Below are positions 50,036 through 58,842 of a stretch of DNA of 64,000 bases, one piece after another; within the stretch, counting starts at the first letter, position 1; the number at the start of each line of letters is the position of its first letter. The notes beneath the pieces were generated by a model, which ran no database searches, had not been told where the DNA came from, and saw nothing but the letters and a program-made list of their open reading frames with translations. A program made the position numbers and the translations under genes. Origin of the DNA: Eubacterium sp. MSJ-21 (GTDB lineage Bacteria > Bacillota > Clostridia > Lachnospirales > Lachnospiraceae); the NCBI RefSeq assembly GCF_018918185.1, contig NZ_JAHLPZ010000001.1, positions 124,001 to 188,000 on the forward strand, in the 5' to 3' direction.

Positions 50036-51090
50036 TGAGGACAGAGGAACAGGTGCTTATTGCCATGTTTGAGGCGATCATCCCGTGGTATGAAGCACAT
50101 AAACGCGAACTCCTGTGGAGAAAGGATAAGGAGCCGTATCATGTGTGGCTGTCAGAGATCATGCTGCAGCAGACACGTGTGGAAGCGGTAAAGGAATACT
50201 ACCGGCGTTTCCTTACGGCACTTCCGACGATCCCGGATCTGGCGGAGGCACCGGAGGAACAGATCTTAAAGCTCTGGGAAGGACTTGGATATTATAACCG
50301 TGTGCGCAACCTGCAGAAGGCGGCGCAGACGATCTGTGCGGAGTACATGGGTGTATTTCCTGCGGAATACGCACAGATACGGAGTTTATCCGGCATTGGC
50401 GATTATACAGCAGGCGCGATCGCGTCGATCTGCTTTGATGCACCGACACCGGCGGTCGATGGAAATGTCCTGCGCGTGTATAGCCGATTATTGGCAGATG
50501 ATGCGAATATTGATCTGCAGACAACGAAGAAGCGCATCACGAAGGAATTGCAGGAGACGTATCCGCTGGAGAATCCGGGGACAGCGACGCAGGCACTGAT
50601 GGAGCTTGGCGCGACGGTCTGTGTGCCAAATGGCGCACCGCGATGTGACGTGTGTCCGGTAGCGGACATCTGTCAGGCGCGGAAGCAGGATACATGGAGA
50701 AGCTTGCCCGTCCGCAGTGAGAAGAAGAAACGAAAGATTGTGGAAAAGACCGTATTTGTCCTGCTTACGGATGATACCGTGGCACTGCATAAGCGCAGTG
50801 CAAGCGGACTTCTGGCAGGAATGTGGGAATTTCCGAATGTGGATGCAAAGCTTGACAAGCAGGAGGCAGTGATGCAGGCGTCCGAGTGGCAGGTAGAGCC
50901 AGTTGACCTTCTGATGCAGACAAGCTACACACATATATTCAGCCATGTGGAATGGCATATGACAGCGTATTACATCCGCTGTCGCGAAACAAATAAAAAA
51001 TGGAAGTGGGTAACAAAAGAGAGTCTGGACGAGACGTATGCATTACCATCTGCGTTTCGCCCGTTTCGGGAACAGATCGAGAACTTGTAG
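50035..51090 (+). CDS. mutY: A/G-specific adenine glycosylase
   Basis: A 351-residue DNA repair glycosylase removing A opposite 8-oxoG. Motifs are the catalytic Glu in LSEIMLQQTRVEAV, the helix-hairpin-helix LSGIGDYTAGAIASI, the Asp in PAVDGNVLRVYSR, and a four-Cys Fe-S loop CVPNGAPRCDVCPVADIC. The C-terminal 110 residues are a NUDIX-like 8-oxoG recognition domain (TVFVLLTDDTVALHKRSASG). The length is typical. It overlaps the preceding small gene by 1 bp. Confidence 0.94.
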   Translation: MRTEEQVLIAMFEAIIPWYEAHKRELLWRKDKEPYHVWLSEIMLQQTRVEAVKEYYRRFLTALPTIPDLAEAPEEQILKLWEGLGYYNRVRNLQKAAQTICAEYMGVFPAEYAQIRSLSGIGDYTAGAIASICFDAPTPAVDGNVLRVYSRLLADDANIDLQTTKKRITKELQETYPLENPGTATQALMELGATVCVPNGAPRCDVCPVADICQARKQDTWRSLPVRSEKKKRKIVEKTVFVLLTDDTVALHKRSASGLLAGMWEFPNVDAKLDKQEAVMQASEWQVEPVDLLMQTSYTHIFSHVEWHMTAYYIRCRETNKKWKWVTKESLDETYALPSAFRPFREQIENL

Positions 51091-51118
51091 GTAAAATTTC
51101 AAATTAGGAGGAAACATC

Positions 51119-51175
51119 ATGAACGAAGTGAATGATTTAGGATGTTTCCGACGATCTGCCGCCGAACGAATGTGA
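51119..51175 (+). CDS. Conserved 18-codon leader ORF, copy B
   Basis: The ORF encodes MNEVNDLGCFRRSAAERM, with aggagg 8 nt before its ATG, 34 bp before the yitT-like gene. It matches copy A at 27681 in the first four residues, FRR, and the last five residues, and the DNA match continues past the stop. GGAAACATC at the SD pairs with GATGTTTCC over codons 7-10, whereas copy A uses GGAACC / GGTTCC: a compensatory difference that keeps the stem. Confidence 0.5.
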   Translation: MNEVNDLGCFRRSAAERM

Positions 51176-51209
51176 GGGGGCGATACATATTATAGCAGGA
51201 GGATTGTGA

Positions 51210-52151
51210 ATGGAAAAAATCAGGAAAGTATGTGGCATGCTCAGTATCAAGAACTTTTTGCTCCTGACGGTTGCGGGAATCGTCAACGCATTTGGCGTTG
51301 TTATCTTTCTGGCACCGGTCAAACTGTATGATAGCGGTATCTCAGGAACTGCTATGCTGGTATCCCAGCTCACACCGAAATGGATCAGTCTTTCTCTGGT
51401 TTTGATTCTCTTAAACATTCCAATCTTCTTACTTGGATTGAAGCGCGAGGGCGTGGCATTCACGATCTACGCGATTTACGCAGTATTGATTTATTCGATT
51501 GTTGCTTGGATCATCACAGATATATTACCGGTCGATGTGACGATCGTATCCCCGCTTGCCGGAAGTGACCTGTTTCTGTGTGCGATCTTCGGTGGTATTA
51601 TCTCCGGCTGTGGAAGTGGTCTTGCGGTGCGGTTTGGCGGTGCGATGGACGGCATCGACATCATCGGTGTGATGTTCGCGAAGAAGCTTGGGTTAAGTCT
51701 TGGTTCGTTCGTGATGGCGTACAATGTGATCTTGTACATCATCTGTGGAATTGTGCTCGATAGCTGGATTCTGCCTCTTTACTCGGTTGTGACCTACGCG
51801 GCGGCGTCGAAAACGATTGATTTCTTCGTGGAGGGCTTCGATCGTTCCAAGGCAGCATTTATTGTGACGGCACATCCGAAGCATGTGTGCGAGGTACTTT
51901 CCAAGGCATTTGAAAATGGTATCACAACGATTGATGCCAAAGGATATTATTCGAATACCGACCGCACGCTGGTGTATTTCATTGTGAATCGGTTTCAGGT
52001 CGGTAAGATGCGGAATCTGGTACATAGCATTGATCCGTATGCGTATATTGCAATCAATGATGTGGCAGACATCTTCCCGGCGACAAACCTGAATGACCTG
52101 AAGGGTGAAACTAAATTGGAGGATACGGGAGATTCCGATGATGCAGAATAA
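51210..52151 (+). CDS. YitT-family membrane protein
   Basis: A 313-residue protein with about five to six N-terminal helices (about 10-190) and a C-terminal DUF2179 domain (about 215-300: FIVTAHPKHVCEVLSKAFENGITTIDAKGYYSNTDRTLVYFIVNRFQVGKM). Typical YitT features are NAFGVVIFLAPVKLYDSGISGTA and GGIISGCGSGLAVRFGGAMDGIDI. The function of the family is unknown; transport is suspected. It follows a conserved small leader ORF and has an aggagg ribosome site. Confidence 0.9.
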   Translation: MEKIRKVCGMLSIKNFLLLTVAGIVNAFGVVIFLAPVKLYDSGISGTAMLVSQLTPKWISLSLVLILLNIPIFLLGLKREGVAFTIYAIYAVLIYSIVAWIITDILPVDVTIVSPLAGSDLFLCAIFGGIISGCGSGLAVRFGGAMDGIDIIGVMFAKKLGLSLGSFVMAYNVILYIICGIVLDSWILPLYSVVTYAAASKTIDFFVEGFDRSKAAFIVTAHPKHVCEVLSKAFENGITTIDAKGYYSNTDRTLVYFIVNRFQVGKMRNLVHSIDPYAYIAINDVADIFPATNLNDLKGETKLEDTGDSDDAE

Positions 52152-52195
52152 GGAATCCCATGAAAGAGATAGATGTAAAGGAGTAAAGTCAGCAT

Positions 52196-52462
52196 ATGTA
52201 TTATGTACCGGAAGGAACAACCCGTTGTGGGTATTATGAATGTGAAAGCTGTGGAGAGAAATTCCTGTCTCTGCAGACGATGGAGCATACCAACTGTCCA
52301 TACTGTGAGGCGGAATTTGATCCGGAGATCGGACCGGATGAGGCTATGCAGGTGGCTGAAGACACCGCAAAGCTGATACAGGTATTGGAGGGCGAGGATG
52401 TCGAGAAGATGGACGCATTACTCAGTCTTGCCATTACCGGTGGAAATTTCGAGTGGATATAA
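52196..52462 (+). CDS. Small zinc-ribbon protein
   Basis: An 88-residue protein with two CxxC pairs (YECESCGEKF and TNCPYCEAEF) forming a zinc ribbon, followed by a helical tail (EAMQVAEDTAKLIQVLEGEDVEKMDALLSL region). The role is unknown. It lies 44 bp after the yitT-like gene and 81 bp before the prephenate dehydratase-like gene. Confidence 0.75.
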   Translation: MYYVPEGTTRCGYYECESCGEKFLSLQTMEHTNCPYCEAEFDPEIGPDEAMQVAEDTAKLIQVLEGEDVEKMDALLSLAITGGNFEWI

Positions 52463-52543
52463 TGCGTGCACAGATGAAGCAATCAGCTGGATTCGCAAGT
52501 GAATCAGCAGATAGGAAATGCACGTTCGGGAGGAGACATCTAC

Positions 52544-53470
52544 ATGATAGCAGTATTAGGACCGAAAGGGACATTTTGCGATAAGTCCTATGAAGAATAT
52601 AATAAGAAATATGAGGCAGCACACGGGAAATCATTAGAACCGCTTTATTGTCCGACGATTGACGATGTGTTCGAACAGCTCTGTACGAACGAAGCGTGTG
52701 AGTATGCGGTTGTTCCGGTAGAAAATATGCTGGATGGCTATGTGCAGCGGACACTTGACCTGTTGCTGGAGAAAAACGTCTATATCGTCGATGAAAATCA
52801 GGTGGCAGTCCAGTTTTCCCTGCTTGCCAATACAGAGAAGATAGAAGATATCCGGAAGATCTATGTGCAGTTCAAGACGAACGGGCAGTGCAGACAGTTC
52901 CTGCATACCCTGCATGACGCAGAGATTGTAACGACGAACAGTAACATGGAATCTTATTACAAGATAAAGGATGAACCAGAAACAGCGGCAATTGTACCAC
53001 ATCATGTGATACAGGCGGGCGATGTGCGCGTGCTTGCAGAAGATGTGACAGATGCAAAGGGCAATCATACCCGTTTTATCATTCTGCGCAAGGGTGTATT
53101 AGACGTGGAAAATCCGGATCTTGAAAAGCAACTTGAAGAGCTTGTAAGTAACGAAAAAGGGTTGGATGCAGATGCGGATGGTACAGAGAAAGCCGCGGAG
53201 CTTACACGTGAGAAAGTACGAATCCCAGTCTATATCATGCCTGCCACCGACCGACCGGGAATCCTGTTCGATATCCTGCGCCGGTTCTATGACAAACGCA
53301 TCAACTTGATCTCGATCATGTCCCGTCCGACAAAACAATCGATGGGAACCTATAACTTCTACATCGAGATCGACTGCCTGACCGAGCGGCTCGAAGTTGT
53401 CGTCGAGACACTGAGACAAATCCAAGTGTATAACGATATTAAGATACTTGGCACATACAAGGAACATTAG
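52544..53470 (+). CDS. Divergent prephenate dehydratase-like protein with ACT domain
   Basis: A 308-residue protein with the periplasmic-binding-like fold of prephenate dehydratase (VLGPKGTFCDKSYEEY, AVVPVENMLDGYVQRTLDLLL, GNHTRFIIL) followed by an insertion and an ACT domain (PGILFDILRRFYDKRINLISIMSRP). The TRF motif of the active site is kept. The usual ENS of the ENSxxG segment is ENM, the SH before QC is changed, and the Phe-binding ESRP is MSRP. It could be a genuine enzyme with altered regulation or a relative with another role. I chose ATG 52544 for its gggagg ribosome site. Confidence 0.8.
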   Translation: MIAVLGPKGTFCDKSYEEYNKKYEAAHGKSLEPLYCPTIDDVFEQLCTNEACEYAVVPVENMLDGYVQRTLDLLLEKNVYIVDENQVAVQFSLLANTEKIEDIRKIYVQFKTNGQCRQFLHTLHDAEIVTTNSNMESYYKIKDEPETAAIVPHHVIQAGDVRVLAEDVTDAKGNHTRFIILRKGVLDVENPDLEKQLEELVSNEKGLDADADGTEKAAELTREKVRIPVYIMPATDRPGILFDILRRFYDKRINLISIMSRPTKQSMGTYNFYIEIDCLTERLEVVVETLRQIQVYNDIKILGTYKEH

Positions 53471-53497
53471 ATAAGCCAGGCATCATATAAGATGAGT

Positions 53498-53720
53498 GTT
53501 TATGGAATCATGGCAAACCTGATGAAATATGGCAGAGCTGCATCCACAGAACAAATTGTAAAGCAGACCGTTGAAGCACGCTGGTACTTAATGAGCGACT
53601 GTTTTTGTCGCGAATTTAGTATCCACTGCGTGCTGAACCGAGCGAGAGCGCGTCTGCGTACAATTGTTCTGCGGATGTAGCTTTGTAGATAGATAAACTG
53701 GTTTGCCATGATTCGGAAAC
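53498..53720 (+). repeat. Palindromic structured element, copy 5
   Basis: A 223-bp palindrome with head 53563-53657. Arms GAATCATGGCAAACC / GGTTTGCCATGATTC, CATCC.CAGAACAA / TTGTTCTG.GGATG and ACAATTGT-type pairing adjoin GCAGAC / GTCTGC. The head has CACGC / GCGTG, GGTACTTAATGA / GAATTTAGTATCC and a GCGAC / GTCGC tip. It occupies most of the gap before the MATE gene. Confidence 0.82.
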
Positions 53721-53766
53721 AGAGTAAGAAGGAGGCGAGGCGTACCGGACATACGGTGCGGCAACG

Positions 53767-55131
53767 ATGAATAAGGATTTAACAGTAGGGAAACCGGAGC
53801 GTGTATTGTGGAGGTATTGCATTCCGTTACTTGGAAGCGTCATTTTCCAGCAGTTATATAATATTGCAGACAGTCTGGTCGCAGGAAAATATGTTGGTAA
53901 AAATGCACTTGCAGCCGTGGGAAATTCTTATGAGATTACATTGATCTATATGGCGTTTGCATTTGGCTGCAACATGGGGTGCTCCGTCATTGCGGCGCAG
54001 TTTTTCGGGGCGAAGAATTACCGGAAGATGAAGACGACCGTCTATACGACATTTATATATTCGGCGGTGCTGTGTCTGATTCTGACACTAACCGGACTTT
54101 TTGCAGGCGGCGCATTGCTGCATCTGATACACACGCCGGCAGATATATTTGCAGATTCCAAGCTGTATCTGGACGTGTATACTGGTGGACTTGTATTTTT
54201 GTTCTTCTATAATATTGCAACCGGTATTTTCTCGGCACTTGGCGATTCGAAAACACCGTTTATATTCTTAGCTTTTTCATCGGTATCGAACGTGTTTGTC
54301 GATATTTTGTTTGTAAAGAGCTTTCATATGGGTGTCGCTGGTGTTGCATGGGCGACGTTTATCTGTCAGGGCGTGAGCTGTATCCTGTCCGTGATCGTTG
54401 TGCTGCTTCGACTGCGGAAGATCAAGGACGAGCACGAAGGACATCAGAGGGTGCCGGTATTTTCCGGAGAAATCTTCGGTAAGATGCTGAAGATCGCGAT
54501 ACCAAGTACCCTGCAGCAGGGCTTTGTGTCGATCGGAAATATCATTATCCAGAGTATCATCAACAGCTTTGGCTCGGACGTGATCGCGGGATATGCGGCA
54601 GCCGTGAAGCTCAATAACATGGTCATCACGACATTTACGATGCTTGGAAATGGTGTCTCGAATTTTGCAGCACAGAATCTCGGTGCACAGAAGATCGTGC
54701 GGATCAGTCAGGGCTGCAAGGCAGCATTGAAGCTGATTTTTCTTACCTGCGTGCCGGTTGTTATATTGTATCTTACGTGCAGCGGCAGTCTGGTGCAGCT
54801 TTTCATGGATGCAAACAGTGCCGAGGCGAAGAGGGTTGGCGTTGAATTTTTACATATTTTAGCACCATTTTATTTTGTGGTGTCGATCAAGCTGATTACA
54901 GATGGCGTTCTGCGGGGCGTCGGTGCGATGAAACAGTTTATGGTTACAACGTTTCTGGATCTGTTCCTGCGCGTGATCTTAGCCGCGCTTTTTTCGAAGG
55001 AATGGGGCAGCACCGGAATCTGGCTCGCATGGCCGGTCGGGTGGACGATCGGAACGAGTGCATCAATCGTCTTATATCGGATTGTTGTTAGAGGATTAAA
55101 AAGGAAGAAGATGGAAGAGGTGACAGAATGA
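53767..55131 (+). CDS. MATE-family efflux transporter
   Basis: A 454-residue polytopic membrane protein with 12 predicted helices in two homologous halves (LLGSVIFQQLYNIADSLVAGKYVG and LQQGFVSIGNIIIQSIINSFGSD). It belongs to the DinF/NorM superfamily and exports cationic compounds with Na+ or H+. It is the first gene of a three-gene operon with 4-bp overlaps, followed by a Fur-like regulator and a DMT transporter. Confidence 0.92.
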   Translation: MNKDLTVGKPERVLWRYCIPLLGSVIFQQLYNIADSLVAGKYVGKNALAAVGNSYEITLIYMAFAFGCNMGCSVIAAQFFGAKNYRKMKTTVYTTFIYSAVLCLILTLTGLFAGGALLHLIHTPADIFADSKLYLDVYTGGLVFLFFYNIATGIFSALGDSKTPFIFLAFSSVSNVFVDILFVKSFHMGVAGVAWATFICQGVSCILSVIVVLLRLRKIKDEHEGHQRVPVFSGEIFGKMLKIAIPSTLQQGFVSIGNIIIQSIINSFGSDVIAGYAAAVKLNNMVITTFTMLGNGVSNFAAQNLGAQKIVRISQGCKAALKLIFLTCVPVVILYLTCSGSLVQLFMDANSAEAKRVGVEFLHILAPFYFVVSIKLITDGVLRGVGAMKQFMVTTFLDLFLRVILAALFSKEWGSTGIWLAWPVGWTIGTSASIVLYRIVVRGLKRKKMEEVTE

Positions 55132-55562
55132 ACGATCAGGAACCAATCGGACAGGTGGCAAGCAGTAAGGAAGAGATTCTGGCTTCACTCAAGGAACATG
55201 GATATCGTCTGACAGAGCAGCGCAAGCTGATCGTCGACATTATTGCGAACGAAGAATATACCTGTTGTAAGGAAGTTTATTTTCTGGCGCATAAGCGGGA
55301 CAACAGCATTGGAATTGCGACCGTGTACCGCATGATCAATACGCTCGAGGAAATCGGCGCGATCAGCCGGAAAAATATACAGAAGAATAATTGCAGTGGC
55401 AGATGCTGTGATATGAAGGGTGGCTGTACGGTCGTCACAGAGGAGAGCAAGCAGATTATTCTGACAGAGGAGGATATACAGGAGGCTTTGAAGTATATCA
55501 TGGAGAAAAACGGATATGCGAATGTGGACGAGATCAAAGCTGTTCTGGTAAATCAGCAATGA
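55128..55562 (+). CDS. Fur-family regulator with an unusual Cys-rich C-terminus
   Basis: A 144-residue protein. The N-terminal winged helix is clearly Fur-like (LKEHGYRLTEQRKLIVDIIAN, HKRDNSIGIATVYRMINTLEEIGAI). The usual C-terminal dimerisation and His/Cys metal-binding segments (HHHxxC-like) are not present. Instead there is a Cys cluster (NCSGRCCDMKGGC) and a helical tail (EEDIQEALKYIMEKNGYANVDEIK). It overlaps the MATE and DMT genes by 4 bp on both sides and may regulate this operon through a different metal or redox signal. Confidence 0.82.
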   Translation: MNDQEPIGQVASSKEEILASLKEHGYRLTEQRKLIVDIIANEEYTCCKEVYFLAHKRDNSIGIATVYRMINTLEEIGAISRKNIQKNNCSGRCCDMKGGCTVVTEESKQIILTEEDIQEALKYIMEKNGYANVDEIKAVLVNQQ

Positions 55563-56476
55563 GTAAACGAAGAAATTATGATGAGGGTACACATGGGAAT
55601 CAGCTGCGCGGTGTGCTGTGCGTACTGGTTGGCGCAATCTCGTGGGGATTTTCGGGTGCCTGCGGACAGTTTTTGTTTTCGCACTACAACATCAACACGG
55701 CATGGCTTTCGTGCATGCGCATGCTTGTGACAGGTGTAATCCTTACAATTGCATATATTATACGCGAACGGAAAGCGGCATTTGATATATTCAAGTCCAC
55801 CCGGGATTTCTTTGGGATTATCCTGTTTGCGATATTCGGTGTGGGCTTGTGCCAGTATGCATATCTGGAAGCCATTCATTATACGAATGCCGGGATTGCA
55901 ACGGCGTTGCAGTATCTGGCACCGGTGATGGTGCTGATCATATCCTGTGTGCGCAGATTGCGTCCGCCGAAGTTTCGCGAGATTGTGGCGGTGCTTCTGG
56001 CGGTTGGCGGTACATTTCTCATTGCAACGCACGGAAATATCCATCAGATGAGTATCTCGAAAGAGGGACTGAAGTGGGGATTGCTTGCAGCATTTGGGTT
56101 CTGTATGTATACCCTGCTTCCGGAGCGGATGCTCAAGAAATGGGGCAGCCAGCCGGTTGTCGGCTACGGTATGCTGATCTGTGGCGTGGCATATAGCTGT
56201 ATCGTCAAGGTATGGACGATTCCGGTGCATCTTGATTTTCATGGGGTATTAGCAGTTGCGGCGATGGTTCTGATCGGAACGATGATGTCATTTCTGTTAT
56301 TCCTGCAGGGAGTACATGACATCGGCCCGGTGCGTGCCAGCATGATCTCCAGTGTGGAACCGGTTTCGGCAACACTTTTTTCCGTGTTGTGGCTTGGAAC
56401 GGTCATGACGACGATGGATCTGGTGGGGATGGTATGTATTTTAGTGATGGTAATTATATTGTCCGTGAAGGAGTAA
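55559..56476 (+). CDS. EamA/DMT-family transporter
   Basis: A 305-residue protein with ten predicted helices in two EamA repeats (LVGAISWGFSGACGQFLF and GLLAAFGFCMYTLLP). It belongs to the drug/metabolite transporter superfamily; the substrate is unknown. It is co-translated with the Fur-like regulator (4-bp overlap). Confidence 0.9.
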   Translation: MSKRRNYDEGTHGNQLRGVLCVLVGAISWGFSGACGQFLFSHYNINTAWLSCMRMLVTGVILTIAYIIRERKAAFDIFKSTRDFFGIILFAIFGVGLCQYAYLEAIHYTNAGIATALQYLAPVMVLIISCVRRLRPPKFREIVAVLLAVGGTFLIATHGNIHQMSISKEGLKWGLLAAFGFCMYTLLPERMLKKWGSQPVVGYGMLICGVAYSCIVKVWTIPVHLDFHGVLAVAAMVLIGTMMSFLLFLQGVHDIGPVRASMISSVEPVSATLFSVLWLGTVMTTMDLVGMVCILVMVIILSVKE

Positions 56477-56519
56477 CGAAAGCGTATAGGAATTCCAGGA
56501 ATGTATAGATAAAAAAACA

Positions 56520-56549
56520 TTTACAATCACGCGGGGAATAGGGTATTAT
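56520..56549 (+). promoter_or_regulatory. Promoter of the first PfkB kinase gene
   Basis: TTTACA (56520-56525), an 18-bp spacer and TATTAT (56544-56549). Confidence 0.5.
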
Positions 56550-56599
56550 AAAATTAATGTATTGGTTCGGGATCTACGCATAGAGAGAAAGGGAAAAAT

Positions 56600-57508
56600 A
56601 TGATATATACAGTAACATTTAACCCGTCGCTGGATTATATTCTGGATTTGACGGAATTCGAACGCAACCAGGTGAATCGTACGACAGGTGAGAAGATTCT
56701 GCCGGGCGGCAAGGGCATCAACGTATCCATCGTACTGCAGAATCTCGGTATCGATAACCGTGCAATCTGTTTTACATCGGGATTTACCGGAGAAGCTTTG
56801 AAAGCGTTGCTGATGCAGCGGGATATGAATGCGGATTTTATTGATATTGCAAATGGACTGACCCGTATCAATGTCAAGATGCGCTGTGGCGATGAAACAG
56901 AGGTCAACGGACAGGGACCGGAGATCAAGAGCGAGGATATCGCAGAGCTCTATGAGAAGCTTGGCTATCTGGATCAGGATGATTATCTGGTACTTGCGGG
57001 CAGCCTGCCGGACTGCATGTCCAAGACAACGTATATGGATATCATGCAGATGCTGCAATACAATAACAACAAGATTATCGTGGATGCGACCGGAGAACTG
57101 CTCACGAATGTTCTTCCGTATCACCCATTTTTAATCAAGCCAAACCGTACCGAGCTTGGAAACCTGTTCGGTGTGGAAGTAACGACGATGGATCAGGCAG
57201 AGATGTATGCGAAGCAGCTGCAGGAGCGTGGCGCGAGAAATGTGCTCGTCTCCATGTCGTATCAGGGTGCAGTCCTTGTGACAGAGGATGGCAGAGTGAT
57301 CCGCGCAGCCGCACCGAAGGGACAGGTGAAGAACTCTGTCGGTGCCGGTGATTCGATGCTTGCCGGATTCCTGGCAGGTTATATCGAGCGCGATGATTAC
57401 GAGTATGCGTTGAAGCTTGGGATCTGTGCCGGAAGTGCCAGTGCATTTTCCGAGGAGCTTGCAACGAAAGAAGAGATTGACACGCTGTTTCAGACACAGA
57501 TGGCGTAA
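56600..57508 (+). CDS. 1-phosphofructokinase / tagatose-6-phosphate kinase-like PfkB protein
   Basis: A 302-residue PfkB-family sugar kinase. Motifs are TFNPSLDYILDL, the substrate-binding LPGGKGINVSIVLQNLG, NGQGPEI and the catalytic KNSVGAGDSMLAGFLAGY. It is a close paralogue of the fruK gene 3.1 kb downstream and shares its MIYTV.FNPSLDY start and the SASAFSEELATKEE end. Unlike fruK it is monocistronic, with its own promoter and terminator, so its substrate may differ. Confidence 0.87.
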   Translation: MIYTVTFNPSLDYILDLTEFERNQVNRTTGEKILPGGKGINVSIVLQNLGIDNRAICFTSGFTGEALKALLMQRDMNADFIDIANGLTRINVKMRCGDETEVNGQGPEIKSEDIAELYEKLGYLDQDDYLVLAGSLPDCMSKTTYMDIMQMLQYNNNKIIVDATGELLTNVLPYHPFLIKPNRTELGNLFGVEVTTMDQAEMYAKQLQERGARNVLVSMSYQGAVLVTEDGRVIRAAAPKGQVKNSVGAGDSMLAGFLAGYIERDDYEYALKLGICAGSASAFSEELATKEEIDTLFQTQMA

Positions 57509-57515
57509 TTATAAT

Positions 57516-57550
57516 AAAAAGCACAGTCCAGTTTGGATTGTGCTTTTTTA
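57516..57550 (+). terminator. Intrinsic terminator after the first PfkB gene
   Basis: AAAAAGCACAGTCCA and GGATTGTGCTTTTT form a stem that includes a G-U pair, followed by T residues. Confidence 0.85.
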
Positions 57551-57626
57551 TGGAGAGTTGTGAGAAATATACAAAATGCTTTGCAAACCGTGAGTATAAT
57601 GGTCGGGGGGAAAGGATATAAAATAA

Positions 57627-58757
57627 ATGATAAATATAGAAGAAATATTGGTGGCAAATGGAATAACTATACTGATGATGAGCTTTCTTCTGATTTGCAG
57701 ACGAAAAAACAGAGAGATTCTTCATATGGAAGATAAGATATATGATGGAATGGCAATTGTAAATTTGCTTGGAGCATTGGCTGAGACGGTTTCCTTTATG
57801 GTAGATGGAAAGAATTTAACAGGTGGCAGAGTCGTTAATTATATTTCCAGCAGTTTGTGTTTTGTTGGAACGGTAAGTATCGGTTTGTTGTGGTGTATAT
57901 ATGTACAACTCCGTATTTACAGGAACTATAAAAGGATATTCCATAAAGTTGGAGTCATAATGATTCCGTGGATTGTGGAAGTTATAGCTGTTTTATATAA
58001 TCTTTTTGGTACGGAGTTCATATTTAAAATATCAGCAAACAATGAATATCAGAGATGCGAAGGCGCGATTCTTGGATATATTTCACTTATGATTTATTTT
58101 GCGTATAGTATATATTCGGTATATCATTCCAAAAAGCAGGGGGTTAATTTGAACTTTTTCCCGATACTGTTTTTCGTTGGTCCCTGTGTGGTAGGCGTGC
58201 TGATTCAGTTTTTCTGTTATGGCATAACAACATCATGGGTGCTGGTTGCAGTAGCATTGACATTTGTACAAATGCAGTCTTATGCGGAAAATTTATATAT
58301 GGATGAACTGTCTGGACTGTTTAATCGCAGATATTTTAATGCGGTGCTTGCAGAAAGAGAAAATACGAACCGAAGACCATTACATGGAATTATGATGGAT
58401 ATTAATAATTTTAAACATATAAATGATAATTGTGGACACAATATAGGTGATCGTGCTATTTGTGTAATGGGAAATATTTTATTTAAATCTATACCGGATA
58501 CAGGAATGGCAATTCGATATGCAGGTGATGAATTTATCGTTTTGTTGTCAGATGTTGATAAAGAGCACGTTTTCTCTACGATGAATGAGATAAATAGTAA
58601 TCTTGCCAAATTTAACAAGTGTAAGGAGGAAGCGTTTACATTAAGCGTGGCTATGGGGTGCGCAGAATTTGGAGAAGGGGATAATGCGGAAACATTTCTG
58701 ATGCGTATGGATGAAAAAATGTATGAGGAAAAACGTAAGTTTCATACAGGAAAATAA
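57627..58757 (+). CDS. Membrane-bound GGDEF diguanylate cyclase
   Basis: A 376-residue protein with six to seven hydrophobic helices (about 5-210) and a C-terminal GGDEF domain (MDELSGLFNRRYFNAVLAE onward). The active loop is RYAGDEFIVLL, with Ala for the first Gly of GGDEF, a variant known to remain active in many cyclases. The second metal residue (MMDINNFKHIND) is present. The codon use is more AT-rich than in the neighbours. It lies between two PfkB kinase genes, bordered by terminators. Confidence 0.85.
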   Translation: MINIEEILVANGITILMMSFLLICRRKNREILHMEDKIYDGMAIVNLLGALAETVSFMVDGKNLTGGRVVNYISSSLCFVGTVSIGLLWCIYVQLRIYRNYKRIFHKVGVIMIPWIVEVIAVLYNLFGTEFIFKISANNEYQRCEGAILGYISLMIYFAYSIYSVYHSKKQGVNLNFFPILFFVGPCVVGVLIQFFCYGITTSWVLVAVALTFVQMQSYAENLYMDELSGLFNRRYFNAVLAERENTNRRPLHGIMMDINNFKHINDNCGHNIGDRAICVMGNILFKSIPDTGMAIRYAGDEFIVLLSDVDKEHVFSTMNEINSNLAKFNKCKEEAFTLSVAMGCAEFGEGDNAETFLMRMDEKMYEEKRKFHTGK

Positions 58758-58773
58758 TCGGATGAGTGAGAAA

Positions 58774-58806
58774 AAAGCAAGAGGCGTAAAGCCTCTTGTT
58801 TTTTTG
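58774..58806 (+). terminator. Intrinsic terminator after GGDEF gene
   Basis: CAAGAGGC and GCCTCTTG pair around GTAAA and are followed by a long T run. Confidence 0.9.
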
Positions 58807-58842
58807 CTATAGTTTATGCACATTATTTTTATGACTGCATTT

